Shown here piece after piece: positions 1-7,775 of a DNA stretch of 34,221 nt; the stretch's first letter is position 1; every line of letters starts with the position of its first letter. The DNA is taken from NCBI RefSeq assembly GCF_003236365.1, contig NZ_POTZ01000015.1, positions 1-34,221 of the forward strand, in the 5' to 3' direction. Below the pieces are notes generated by a model. It made no database searches. It was not told where the DNA came from and worked only from the letters and a program-made list of their open reading frames with translations. The DNA comes from Streptomyces sp. NTH33 (lineage in GTDB: Bacteria; Actinomycetota; Actinomycetes; Streptomycetales; Streptomycetaceae). Both the position numbers and the translations under genes were made by a program.

Positions 1-125
1 CTCCCCGCTCACGCAGTAGTCACCGGAGAGCCGGATGCCCGGAAAGCGGGCCCGTCCGGTTCGGAGGGAGGCCGCGCGGAAAAGGACCAGCACATCTGGC
101 ACCTCGCCGCGCGGCCCACCCTACC

Positions 126-290
126 CAGGCCGCGAAGAACGAGTGCGGCCTGGACCAGTACGAGGTCCGCCGCTACACCGGCTGGATGCGGCACATCACC
201 CTGGCCATGCTCGCCCACGCCTTCCTCGCGGCCATGGCCGCCGACGCCGCGGCAAAGGGGGATGCAGAAACGGTTCCGTCCTGCCGATAG
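126..290 (+). pseudogene. C-terminal remnant of an IS transposase (IS701/DDE-like)
   Basis: Reading frame starting at 126 gives about 54 residues, ending at a TAG at 288-290. They include the conserved tail [15 protein letters not shown] followed by a [20 protein letters not shown] stretch. That pattern is typical of the C-terminus of IS701-type DDE transposases of actinomycetes, where AKNE/GLDxYxVR surrounds the catalytic Glu. Upstream of 126 the frame no longer resembles transposase, so the N-terminal three quarters are missing or scrambled. This is a dead fragment at the outer edge of the biosynthetic genes. Family assignment is from memory of the motif. Confidence 0.6.
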
Positions 291-653
291 GCGGGGTTGG
301 GGAAGAACGGCAGATGGGAAAGGTCCGTGCGACGGCACGAGGCTCGTGCCGATCCGCTGTGCCATGCCGTCGGCCTGCTGCCGCAGGCCGTCCATCGCGC
401 GGCCGGTCTCCCGCCGGATGGCGGGCGCCGGAATGTACCAGACGGACGGATCGAAGCGGACCCCGCCCGAGCGGTATTTCGCCGGTACGCCCGCCAGCGC
501 CCGGCTCAGCCGGGAGTCGTACGCCCGGTCCGTGGGGCCGGTCCACCGGCCCAGAGGCGGCTTCATGCGTCTGTCGACACCGTCCAGGAGGTACAGCTGC
601 TCGCTGCCGTGGCCGGCCGGCTCGCCGTGCCCGGCACCACCGAGGACAGACAC
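291..653 (-). pseudogene. Unrecognised minus-strand coding remnant
   Basis: The minus strand between about 653 and 291 reads as a plausible protein with GC-rich third positions, for example RRMKPPLGRWTGPTDRAYD and a later FDPSVWYIPAPAIRRETGRAM. I do not recognise the family. The reading frame stays open to position 9, but beyond about 290 it overlaps the plus-strand transposase remnant and loses protein-like composition, so the 3' part of the gene seems to have been replaced. No convincing ribosome binding site is visible upstream of 653, and the true start could be an internal ATG near 563 (MKPPLG). It may be a truncated gene rather than a functional one. Confidence 0.35.
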
Positions 654-764
654 TCCGCGACCCCTCCGTCAGCGCAACGGGGACATCACCCGGCCGGGGC
701 CGGCCCGGGGAAGCGCCTGCCACCGTCCACGCCTGCTTCACGCGCCGACGGGGAGGCCGGGACT

Positions 765-1505
765 TCAGGCCGCGATGGCGGTGGCCTGCCGGACGACGCG
801 CAGCACCTCGGACGCCGACTGGTTCAGGTACATGTGTCCGCCCTCCATTTCCACGAACTCGAAGCCGCAGCTGGTGACGTTCCGCCAGTCCTGCGCCTCG
901 GCGAGGGTCACGTTGTCGTCGTCCCGGCCGCGCAGCGACGTGATCGGCACGGGGAGCTCGACGGCCGGATCGTGGACGAATCCCTCGTACATCTCCACAT
1001 CGGCGCGGAGCGCGGGCAGGATCAGCTCCCGCATCTCGGGGTTGCCCAGAGCCGGATGGCGGTATCCCGCGAACTCCTCGACGCGCTCGATGAACGCCTC
1101 GTCCGGCAGGCCCGTCGCGTGCCGGGCCCGGCGCAGGCCGGGCCCCGGCGCTCCGCTCACGAAGAGCCGGACCACCTCGACGTCGGTGCGCGTCGCGAGT
1201 TCCTGGGCCAGCGCCAGGGCCAGGACGCCTCCGCTGCTGTGTCCGAAGAGCGCCACCCGGGTTCCCTCGACGCTCGACAGCAGTTGGGGCAGGACGGTGG
1301 CCACCGCCTCGCGGATGCTCCGCACCGGCTCCTGCTCGATCAGCCGCTCACGCCCAGGGAGTTGTACCGGCACCAACTCGATGTCGGGAGCCGCGTGAGA
1401 GCGCCACGAACGGTAGTAGGAGGCACCGGCGCCCGCGAAGGGGACGCAGACAAGAGACAACTTGGACACAGAGGTACTTTCTGATCTTCGGAGAGTTTCC
1501 GGCAC
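765..1505 (-). CDS. Type II (editing) thioesterase
   Basis: A stand-alone alpha/beta-hydrolase thioesterase of 246 aa, the normal size for the type II family that removes mis-primed or stalled acyl groups from carrier proteins of NRPS/PKS lines. The N-terminal strand VCVPFAGAGAS matches the family's opening motif. The nucleophile elbow is GHSSGG (Ser90), a GRDDD segment near residue 205 carries the likely catalytic Asp, and EGGHMYL holds the catalytic His near the C-terminus. The start is uncertain. GTG at 1505 has only a weak GGGG upstream, and a second in-frame GTG at 1469 would give 234 aa. A promoter with TTGACA lies about 150 bp upstream. It is transcribed divergently from panD and presumably acts as a proof-reading enzyme for the whole line. 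Confidence 0.93.
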   Translation of the reverse strand: MPETLRRSESTSVSKLSLVCVPFAGAGASYYRSWRSHAAPDIELVPVQLPGRERLIEQEPVRSIREAVATVLPQLLSSVEGTRVALFGHSSGGVLALALAQELATRTDVEVVRLFVSGAPGPGLRRARHATGLPDEAFIERVEEFAGYRHPALGNPEMRELILPALRADVEMYEGFVHDPAVELPVPITSLRGRDDDNVTLAEAQDWRNVTSCGFEFVEMEGGHMYLNQSASEVLRVVRQATAIAA

Positions 1506-1978
1506 CTGTTAAAATCCCCGCCGGAGTCCGGGAGTTGGGGACGGCCGTGGCCGCGGCAGGAGGATTGAAGCAGTGCGGAGGCGGGAGGCTCCGCGGGCCG
1601 CCTACACCGCGCGCCACTGAACGACGGCACAGCAGGGCCACTTTGACGTGCATATTCTTAGGCCGCCCACGGCCCTGTCAAGGGGTTCGTGCCGATCAGG
1701 CGGCTGCGGCCGGGCGGGCACCGTCACACCGCCGGTTATAGTCGGCTCCCGTGGGCCGACCGCCGTCCACTGCGCCTTCCTGCCCTTTGCCGAACCCCGG
1801 TCCCGAGTCGCACGCCGACCCGGGAATCCGCGGGCAGGACTCCACCTGGCCAGAGGGACACCATTCCGCCCAGCGGCCCGTCCCGCGACTTCCCGTGGGG
1901 GCTCGCCGCGTCTTCCACGCCGTCGCAGTCGAGCGCGACGGCCCGTTCATCCCAGTTACGATTCGAGGGTTGACCAGC
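1506..1978. other. Divergent intergenic region (thioesterase / panD)
   Basis: This gap of about 470 bp separates the divergent thioesterase and panD genes and holds no convincing gene; the reading frames across it lack protein-like features. It contains the minus-strand promoter at 1652-1681. A TATAGT hexamer at 1737-1742 could be a plus-strand -10 box for panD, but I see no good -35 at the proper distance, so I leave panD's promoter unassigned. Confidence 0.5.
1652..1681 (-). promoter_or_regulatory. Candidate sigma70-type promoter for the thioesterase
   Basis: On the minus strand TTGACA (1681 to 1676) is followed after 18 nt by GAATAT (1657 to 1652). The -10 box sits inside the 11-mer CTAAGAATATG, which recurs exactly at the second promoter at 2491-2501. 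The inferred transcription start near 1645 would give a leader of about 140-175 nt before the thioesterase. Confidence 0.5.
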
Positions 1979-2494
1979 ATGTACCGCACCATGATGAAGT
2001 CCAAGATCCACCGGGCGACCGTCACCCAGGCCGACCTCCACTACGTGGGGTCCCTGACCATCAGCGCCGATCTGATGGAGGAGGCCGATCTGCTGCCGGG
2101 CGAAAAGGTCGACATCGTCGACATCAACAACGGTGCCCGGTTGTCCACTTATGTCATCGAAGGACCGCGGGACTCCGGGATCGTCGGGATCAACGGTGCC
2201 GCAGCACGGCTCATCAGCCCTGGAGACCTCGTCATCATCATCGCCTACGCCCAGGTGCCCGACGAGGAGGCTCGTGGGCTCAAGCCGCGGGTCGTCTTCG
2301 TCGACGAGCACAACCGGGTGTCCCTGACCGGACACGATCCCGCGGAGGCGCCCGAGGAGAGCGGGCTGAAGCGGGGCGACGTGGTGGCCCCGCCTCGACC
2401 GGGACCCGCGGCGGCCACTGAGCCGCAACCGCCCGCGCAGCACCGTTCGGCCGCTCACCGAGAATCAGGCGTTGACAAGCCCGGGTCGTACTAA
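1979..2494 (+). CDS. panD: Aspartate 1-decarboxylase (pyruvoyl-dependent), beta-alanine supply
   Basis: PanD converts L-aspartate to beta-alanine after self-cleavage creates its pyruvoyl group. The family pattern is clear: [19 protein letters not shown], with the self-processing Gly24-Ser25 bond, then INGAAARL and LVIIIAYAQ. At 171 aa it is longer than the usual 126-140. The extra C-terminal tail is rich in Pro, Ala and charged residues and resembles no domain. ATG at 1979 was chosen because it aligns with the family N-terminus and is preceded by GAGGG about 10 nt upstream; the frame is open further 5' but not protein-like. Placed inside a cluster that also has a beta-alanine-type adenylation domain (16892-21409), it is most likely a dedicated second copy supplying beta-alanine as a building block rather than for pantothenate. 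Confidence 0.95.
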   Translation: MYRTMMKSKIHRATVTQADLHYVGSLTISADLMEEADLLPGEKVDIVDINNGARLSTYVIEGPRDSGIVGINGAAARLISPGDLVIIIAYAQVPDEEARGLKPRVVFVDEHNRVSLTGHDPAEAPEESGLKRGDVVAPPRPGPAAATEPQPPAQHRSAAHRESGVDKPGSY

Positions 2495-2500
2495 GAATAT
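2472..2500 (+). promoter_or_regulatory. Candidate promoter for the ABC exporter operon
   Basis: TTGACA (2472-2477), 17-nt spacer, GAATAT (2495-2500). The -35 lies in the last panD codons and the -10 starts immediately after the panD stop (2492-2494). The -10 context CTAAGAATATG is identical to that of the thioesterase promoter at 1651-1661. It would drive the exporter genes through a leader of about 340 nt that includes the long inverted repeat at 2636-2691. Confidence 0.55.
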
Positions 2501-2635
2501 GGATCGCATGCTGGCGCATTGTGCGCAGCGCAGGAACTCGGCTCCGTCAGACCGCTCTCCAGCGATCCGGGGCCCTGCGTGATCCGCGCTGTCGGGTCGG
2601 CCTCCTTCCGCCGGGCATCGCCCGTGCCCCTCATC

Positions 2636-2691
2636 CGTCACCGTCGGCCCCGTCGTCCCCACCGCGAGGGACGACGGGGCCGACGGTGACG
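2636..2691. repeat. 24-bp perfect inverted repeat in the exporter leader
   Basis: Left arm 2636-2659 and right arm 2668-2691 are exact reverse complements around an 8-nt loop (2660-2667). The arms begin CGTCACCGTCGGCCCCG. There is no U-run after either arm. It lies 142 nt downstream of the panD stop and about 150 nt upstream of the exporter start, downstream of the promoter at 2472-2500. It could be a factor-independent terminator for panD transcripts, a leader attenuator, or an operator-like site. The rest of 2501-2844 shows no gene. Confidence 0.8.
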
Positions 2692-2831
2692 TCTTCGTGT
2701 CCCTCTGCCGTCTGTTGATGGCACCTGCCGGTCTCCGTCCTCGCCGCAGCGGGGCCGGACCGCCGCTCCGGGACAGATTCGCTCCCGCAGCCCATGCCGA
2801 CACAGCGGTATCGGCCGATCTGAACCAACAC

Positions 2832-2835
2832 AAGG
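2832..2835 (+). promoter_or_regulatory. Ribosome binding site deciding the first exporter start
   Basis: AAGG at 2832-2835 abuts an ATG at 2836 but lies 9 nt before the in-frame ATG at 2845. The spacing favours 2845 as the real start. Confidence 0.55.
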
Positions 2836-2844
2836 ATGACCGAG

Positions 2845-4629
2845 ATGACCGACGGACCAGACCTGCCCGGTTTCGCGCACCGGGTCCCCTACAGCGATCC
2901 CGGGGAGCCCGACCACCACAGCCCTCTGCGTTTCCTGTGGTGGCTGACAGTGAGGCAGCGCAAACGGGTCCTGCTCGGTTCCCTGTGGGGCAGCACCTGG
3001 ATGTGCGCCCTGATGCTGCCCCCCTACCTCATGTCCGAAACGATCGACGAAGGGCTGCGGGCGCGGGACACCGGCGCGCTGGTCGGCTGGGTGGCGGCGG
3101 TCCTCGTGGCCGGGGCCGCCATCGCGGTCCTCGGGATCCTGCGCCACCGCACCATGACCTTCATACGGATCGACGCGGCCTACCGGACCGTCCAGGTCAT
3201 CACCCGGCACGTCACCCGTCTCGGCTCCACCCTGCCGCGCCACGTCTCGGCGGGCGAGCTGACCCATCTGCAGGCCGGCGACATCAGCCGGATCGCGCAG
3301 ACCCTGACCATCACGGGCCCAGGGGTCGGCGCGGCCGTCGCCTACATCGCCACCGCCGTCCTCCTGTTCAACATCTCAGCCGTGCTGGCGGTCGTCGTCC
3401 TGCTCGGCGTCCCGCTCCTCGCGGTGACCGTCGGCCCCCTCCTGGGGCGGCTGCACGGAGCCGAGGGCGACTACCGGGAACAGCAGGGAGTACTCACCGC
3501 CCTCGCCGGCGACATGGTCACCGGGCTGGGCGTGCTGAACGGCATGGGCGGCAAGCCGCTCTTCGCACGGCGCTACCGCGAACGCTCGCAGTCCCTGGTC
3601 CCGTTGGGGTACCGGGTGGCCGCGCTCACGAGCTGGGTACAGGCGCTCGGCGCGTGTCTGCCGCTCCTCTTCCTGGCACTGGTGACGTGGCTCGGCGCAC
3701 GCATGGCGGCCGACGGTTCGATCACGGTCGGTGAGCTGGTGGCCGTGTACGGATACGTGGCGGCGCTCCTGGTCCCGGTCTCCTTCTTCATCGAGGGCGC
3801 GGACGACCTCCCCCGCGGCCTCGTGTCCGCCCGGCGCGTGGTCGACATCCTGGCGCTCGCGCCGGAATCCGACCGGCACGGCGCACGAGTGGCGGCGCCC
3901 GCCAAACCCGCCCCGCTGCACGACCCGGCGTCCGGGCTGACCCTGCGGCCCGGGCGGCTGACCGCCCTCGTCAGCGCCCGGCCCGACCAGGCGCGGGCCG
4001 TGGTCGACCGGGTGGCGGGTTACCAGGACTCCGCCGCCACTTGGGGCGGCACGAGGCTGTCCGACATCGACCTCGCCTCGCTGCGGAGCCGGCTCCTGGT
4101 GTCCGACAACGACTCCTACCTCTTCAGCGGACCGCTCCAATCCGCTCTGTCCGTTCACGACGACCACTCCCCCGAGGAGATCGAGCGTGCGCTGCACGCC
4201 GCCGTGGCGCAGGACGTCGTCGCGTCGATGCCCGACGGCCTCGACTCCCATCTGGACAGTCAGGGCCGCAACGTCTCGGGAGGACAGCGCCAGCGGCTCC
4301 GTCTGGTGCGGGCGCTGCTCGCCGATCCCGAAGTACTGGTGCTCGTCGAGCCCACGTCGGCCCTGGACGCGCACACCGAGGCCACGGTCGCGACCCGGGT
4401 CGGCGCGTTCCGCCAGGGGCGCACCACCCTCGTCGTCGGCACGTCCCCGCTCCTGCTCGGCCATGCGGACGAGGTCGTCTACCTGGTGGACGGCAAGGTG
4501 GCAGCCACCGGCAGTCACGGCGAACTGCTCGCCACCCAGCCCGGATACGCGGCGCTCGTGTTCCGCGGTGACAGCGAAGGCGTCCCCGCGGCCAGTACGG
4601 CGCACGCCCGAGAAGGAGAGACCCGATGA
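2845..4629 (+). CDS. ABC exporter half-transporter with degenerate ATP site
   Basis: A fused membrane domain and nucleotide-binding domain (594 aa, type IV/ABCB-like exporter fold). The N-terminal half has about six hydrophobic segments, for example VAAVLVAGAAIAVLGI and YIATAVLLFNI. The C-terminal half is an ATPase domain. The Walker A position (about residues 376-384, SARPDQARA) lacks the GxxxxGKS/T lysine. Walker B has Val501 in place of the Asp, but Glu502 is kept. The H-loop position is Thr533 instead of His. Its signature VSGGQ (477-481) is intact. This is the degenerate partner of a heterodimer. Its stop overlaps the next gene's start (ATGA at 4626-4629), so the pair is translationally coupled. 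It probably exports the product and gives self-resistance. Confidence 0.93.
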   Translation: MTDGPDLPGFAHRVPYSDPGEPDHHSPLRFLWWLTVRQRKRVLLGSLWGSTWMCALMLPPYLMSETIDEGLRARDTGALVGWVAAVLVAGAAIAVLGILRHRTMTFIRIDAAYRTVQVITRHVTRLGSTLPRHVSAGELTHLQAGDISRIAQTLTITGPGVGAAVAYIATAVLLFNISAVLAVVVLLGVPLLAVTVGPLLGRLHGAEGDYREQQGVLTALAGDMVTGLGVLNGMGGKPLFARRYRERSQSLVPLGYRVAALTSWVQALGACLPLLFLALVTWLGARMAADGSITVGELVAVYGYVAALLVPVSFFIEGADDLPRGLVSARRVVDILALAPESDRHGARVAAPAKPAPLHDPASGLTLRPGRLTALVSARPDQARAVVDRVAGYQDSAATWGGTRLSDIDLASLRSRLLVSDNDSYLFSGPLQSALSVHDDHSPEEIERALHAAVAQDVVASMPDGLDSHLDSQGRNVSGGQRQRLRLVRALLADPEVLVLVEPTSALDAHTEATVATRVGAFRQGRTTLVVGTSPLLLGHADEVVYLVDGKVAATGSHGELLATQPGYAALVFRGDSEGVPAASTAHAREGETR

Positions 4630-6386
4630 GCCGTGCCGACGAGGCCAGGACCCTCCCGGTCGCCGATGCCGCGACGGTACGCCGGGCCAGCTGGCAGCTC
4701 TTGAAGGACGACGGGCGGTCCATGGCGGGGATAATCGTCCTGACCTGCCTCGCCTCTCTCGCGGGACTGGCCGGCCCCTGGCTGCTGGGCCGGATCGTCA
4801 CCCGGATCGAGGCCGGGGACATGACCGTCTCGCAGGTGGACGGGATGGCAGCCGCCGTCCTCGCCTTCGCCCTGGCGCAGCTGATCCTGATCCGCTACGC
4901 ACGCTATTTCTCGCACCGCTTCGGCGAGCGCGCGCTCGCCCGGCTCCGCGAGGAAGTCATCGACGGCGCGCTCGCGCTCCCGGGGCGTGTCGTCGACCAG
5001 GTCAGCACCGGCGACCTGGTGACGCGCTCCTCGCTGGACGTCGGCACGGTGGCCGCCACGCTGCGCAACGCGGCGCCCGATGTGTTCATCGCCGGCGTCC
5101 AGGTGCTGTTCATCTTCGTGGCCGTGTTCCTCCTCGACCCCCTCGTGGGGCTCTGCTCGCTCGTCGGCCTGCCCATGGTGTGGTGGGTCAGCCGCTGGTA
5201 CCTCGCCCGTGCGCGGGACGCGTACCTCGCCGAGGGAGCGGCCGCGGGTGGCGTGGCCGAAGCCCTGAACGCCACCGCCCACGGTGCCCGGACCGTCGAG
5301 GCCTTCGGTCTGCGCCGCCGGCAGAACGGCACGATCGACAAGGCCGTCGACACGACGTACGCCGCGGGCGTGCGAACCCTGCGGCTGCGGACCGTGCTGT
5401 TCCCCGTCACCGAGTTCGCCCACTCCCTGCCCATGGCGCTCATCCTCCTGGTGGGCGGCCTCAGCTACCTGAACGGGACGCTGAGCCTGGGCGCGGTCGT
5501 GTCCGGCAGCCTGTACATGTGGCAGTTGGTCGATCCCCTCGACCGTGCGCTCGCCTGGGTCGAGCAGCTCCAGCGCAGCGGTGCGTCGTTCGCCCGGATC
5601 AAGGGCGTCGGCCTGGTGGCGGAGCAGCCGCGGTCCGAGGTCCGGCAGCCCGAGGACGACCGCATCACGGTCAGCGGAGTCCGGTACTCCTACACGGGCG
5701 CGCAGGACGTGCTGACCGATGTCGGCCTGCTGGTACGACCGGGCGAGCGGCTGGCGGTAGTCGGTCCTTCGGGAGCCGGCAAGTCCACCCTCGGCAGGCT
5801 GCTGTCCGGTGTGGACCTGCCGGACGCCGGTGACGTCCTGGTCGGCGGTGTGAAGGTCGCCGACCTGGCCGCAGCCGGCGAGCTGGGTACCCGCATCGTC
5901 CTGATCACGCAGGAACACCACGTGTTCATCGGCACCCTCCGGGACAACATGACGATGGCGGCCCCGGACGCCCACGACGACGCCATCCTCGAGGCGCTCG
6001 CCATGATGGAGGTCGACTGGGTACGGGACCTCCCCGACGGGCTCGACACCATGCTGGGCGCGGGCGGAGTCGAACTGCAAGCCTCCCAGGCCCAGCAGCT
6101 CACGCTCGCCAGGGTCCAGCTCGCGGATCCGCACACGCTGATCCTCGACGAGGCGACGGCACTGCTGGATCCCACGACCGCCCGTCAGGCCGAGCGGGCC
6201 ATGGCCGCCGTCCGCTCGGACCGCACCGTCATCGCCATCGCACACCGCCTGCAGACCGCCCACGACGCCGACCGCGTCGCGGTCATGGAGGCGGGCCGCA
6301 TCGTCGAGCTCGGCACGCACGACGAGCTCACCGCCGCGAACGGGCCCTACGCCGCCCTCTGGCGCTCCTGGAACGGCGAAGGCTGA
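4626..6386 (+). CDS. ABC exporter half-transporter, catalytic partner
   Basis: A 586-aa membrane plus ATPase half-transporter starting with a good GGAG site in the ATGA overlap with the preceding gene. Walker A is canonical (GPSGAGKST, residues 380-388, Lys386), Walker B is LILDE (Asp508, Glu509) and the H-loop His540 is present. The signature, however, is LQASQ (484-488) instead of LSGGQ. Combined with the partner, the canonical Walker A/B/His here faces the intact SGGQ of the first subunit, giving one working ATP site. The other site is degenerate on both sides. That is the standard architecture of asymmetric heterodimeric ABC exporters, so the two genes encode one transporter. The operon ends at the hairpin at 6401-6438. 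Confidence 0.94.
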   Translation: MSRADEARTLPVADAATVRRASWQLLKDDGRSMAGIIVLTCLASLAGLAGPWLLGRIVTRIEAGDMTVSQVDGMAAAVLAFALAQLILIRYARYFSHRFGERALARLREEVIDGALALPGRVVDQVSTGDLVTRSSLDVGTVAATLRNAAPDVFIAGVQVLFIFVAVFLLDPLVGLCSLVGLPMVWWVSRWYLARARDAYLAEGAAAGGVAEALNATAHGARTVEAFGLRRRQNGTIDKAVDTTYAAGVRTLRLRTVLFPVTEFAHSLPMALILLVGGLSYLNGTLSLGAVVSGSLYMWQLVDPLDRALAWVEQLQRSGASFARIKGVGLVAEQPRSEVRQPEDDRITVSGVRYSYTGAQDVLTDVGLLVRPGERLAVVGPSGAGKSTLGRLLSGVDLPDAGDVLVGGVKVADLAAAGELGTRIVLITQEHHVFIGTLRDNMTMAAPDAHDDAILEALAMMEVDWVRDLPDGLDTMLGAGGVELQASQAQQLTLARVQLADPHTLILDEATALLDPTTARQAERAMAAVRSDRTVIAIAHRLQTAHDADRVAVMEAGRIVELGTHDELTAANGPYAALWRSWNGEG

Positions 6387-6400
6387 ACCGCTCCCGTCCA

Positions 6401-6442
6401 CGAGAACGCCTCCCGGCCCGGACCGGGGGGCGTTCTCGTTTC
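6401..6442 (+). terminator. Intrinsic terminator after the exporter genes
   Basis: CGAGAACGCC (6401-6410) pairs perfectly with GGCGTTCTCG (6429-6438), with an extra inner CCCGG/CCGGG pairing, followed by TTTCCC. It lies 15 nt after the exporter stop and separates the exporter operon from the next gene. Confidence 0.8.
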
Positions 6443-6494
6443 CCTGCCTCCTTTGCGCCCCGCTGCACCCCTCCGAAGGGACCCCGCATCCTCC

Positions 6495-7661
6495 ATGGTT
6501 GCCACGAAGCACGTCGAAGCGGCCGAGAAGTTCGACCTGGTCTGCCTGCTCTGCGAGAGCGTGTTCCCGCCCGCCCTCGTGTACCGATGTCCGAGCTGCG
6601 CGGGTGCGTTGGAGCCCCGGTATTCGCTGGAACGGCTGACCCGGTACGACCACGCGGATCCGGAGCAGGTCTACTTCGACCTCCTGCCTTTGACGGCGAG
6701 GGACTTCCTCGACAGCGGCGTGACCAGCAGGACGCCCTGCCGGCCGGCGCCGCGGCTCGGAGCAGCCATCGGGGTCCCGGACCTGTGGGTCAAGGACGAG
6801 TCCCAGCAGCCGACCCGCACCACCAAGGACCGTCTCGCCTCGCTGGTGCCGGCCGTGCTGCGCCAGTTCGGAGTCAAGGAATTCGTCGCGTCGAGCACGG
6901 GGAACAGCTCGACCGCCCTCGCCCGGGCGGTACAGATGGATCCCGCGATGCGCGGGATCTTCTTCTGCGGCGAGGACTTCGTCCGCAACCACTTCGTGGC
7001 GCAGGACGAGCGGACCTCACTGACCGTGGTCGCGGGAAGCTACGTGGAGGCGTCCGCCGAGGCCCGCCGGTTCGCCGCAGCGCACGGGCTCCACCTGGAC
7101 GCCGGGTTCTTCAACTGGGCTCGGCGGGAGGGTCTCAAGCTGGCCTACCTGGAGGCCCTCGACGCGATGGACCGCACTCCTGACGTCGTGGTGCAGGCCG
7201 TCAGCAGCGGTATGGGCATGCTCGCCGCGCACAAGGGCATGCGCGAGTACCTGGCCCTCGGCGAGCTCGACCGGATGCCGCGGTTCCTCATGGTCCAGGA
7301 GCAGTCCTGCGCACCGGCGGCCAACGCCTGGATGGAGGGCCGGACGGAGCTCACCGCGGACGACGTGATCGAACAGCCGTCGGGACTGGCGACGGCCATC
7401 CTCCTCGGTGACGGCTCGCCCTACTACCCGTACCTGCACGCCATCGCCACGCAGACCGGGGGGTCGATCGTCCGGGCCCCCCGCGAGGAGCTCGTCGAGG
7501 CGCGGCGCATGCTCGCGGAACTCGAGGAGATCGACGTGTGCTACGCCTCGGCGGCAACCGTCGCGGCGGTACGCAACGAAGCGGCGGCGGGCCGGATCCG
7601 TCCGGACCAGACGGTCCTCCTCAACCTGACCGGGCGCAGCCGGATGGTCGAACCCTCCTGA
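6495..7661 (+). CDS. Threonine-synthase-like PLP-dependent enzyme with zinc ribbon
   Basis: A fold-type II PLP enzyme of 388 aa. The N-terminus carries a four-cysteine zinc-ribbon pattern (C17xxC20 and C32xxC35), as in the longer threonine synthase relatives. The Schiff-base lysine is Lys111 in TRTTKDRLAS, at the place of the family's SxKDR. The phosphate-binding loop is SSTGNSSTALA. A further conserved-looking segment, NAWMEGRTEL, sits in the C-terminal third. ATG at 6495 was preferred to an upstream TTG because homology starts just after it. AAGGG lies 14 nt upstream, which is rather long. Family members make beta- or gamma-substituted amino acids from phosphorylated hydroxy amino acids; threonine synthase and archaeal cysteate synthase are examples. 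The substrate here is unknown, and the product could be an unusual amino acid building block for the NRPS. The preceding terminator means it probably starts its own transcript. Confidence 0.8.
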   Translation: MVATKHVEAAEKFDLVCLLCESVFPPALVYRCPSCAGALEPRYSLERLTRYDHADPEQVYFDLLPLTARDFLDSGVTSRTPCRPAPRLGAAIGVPDLWVKDESQQPTRTTKDRLASLVPAVLRQFGVKEFVASSTGNSSTALARAVQMDPAMRGIFFCGEDFVRNHFVAQDERTSLTVVAGSYVEASAEARRFAAAHGLHLDAGFFNWARREGLKLAYLEALDAMDRTPDVVVQAVSSGMGMLAAHKGMREYLALGELDRMPRFLMVQEQSCAPAANAWMEGRTELTADDVIEQPSGLATAILLGDGSPYYPYLHAIATQTGGSIVRAPREELVEARRMLAELEEIDVCYASAATVAAVRNEAAAGRIRPDQTVLLNLTGRSRMVEPS

Positions 7662-7766
7662 TCCCTCCCGCCCTCGGCCCCTTGCCACCCGGCTCGCCGC
7701 CGGAACCGGCGCGGCGACGACGGGGTGGCGACGGCGGGGACCCCCTTCTTGTCTTGTTCTGATGAC

Positions 7767-7770
7767 GGAG
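7767..7770 (+). promoter_or_regulatory. Ribosome binding site deciding the PKS start
   Basis: GGAG at 7767-7770 lies 5 nt before GTG 7776, supporting this start over the open but unlike-protein extension to 7725. The intergenic stretch 7662-7766 holds no gene. Confidence 0.65.
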
Positions 7771-7775
7771 AAACA

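Noticed and set aside
1643..1671. TTGACG as a plus-strand -35 box
   Set aside because: No AT-rich -10 at 16-19 nt downstream, and it overlaps the better minus-strand promoter.
4515..6992. 825-codon minus-strand frame opposite the exporter
   Set aside because: Shadow of the second exporter gene and the PLP enzyme; crosses a terminator and lacks motifs.
7725..7775. Upstream start of the first PKS
   Set aside because: The extra residues are unlike KS N-termini and lack a ribosome binding site, while GTG 7776 has GGAG 5 nt before it.
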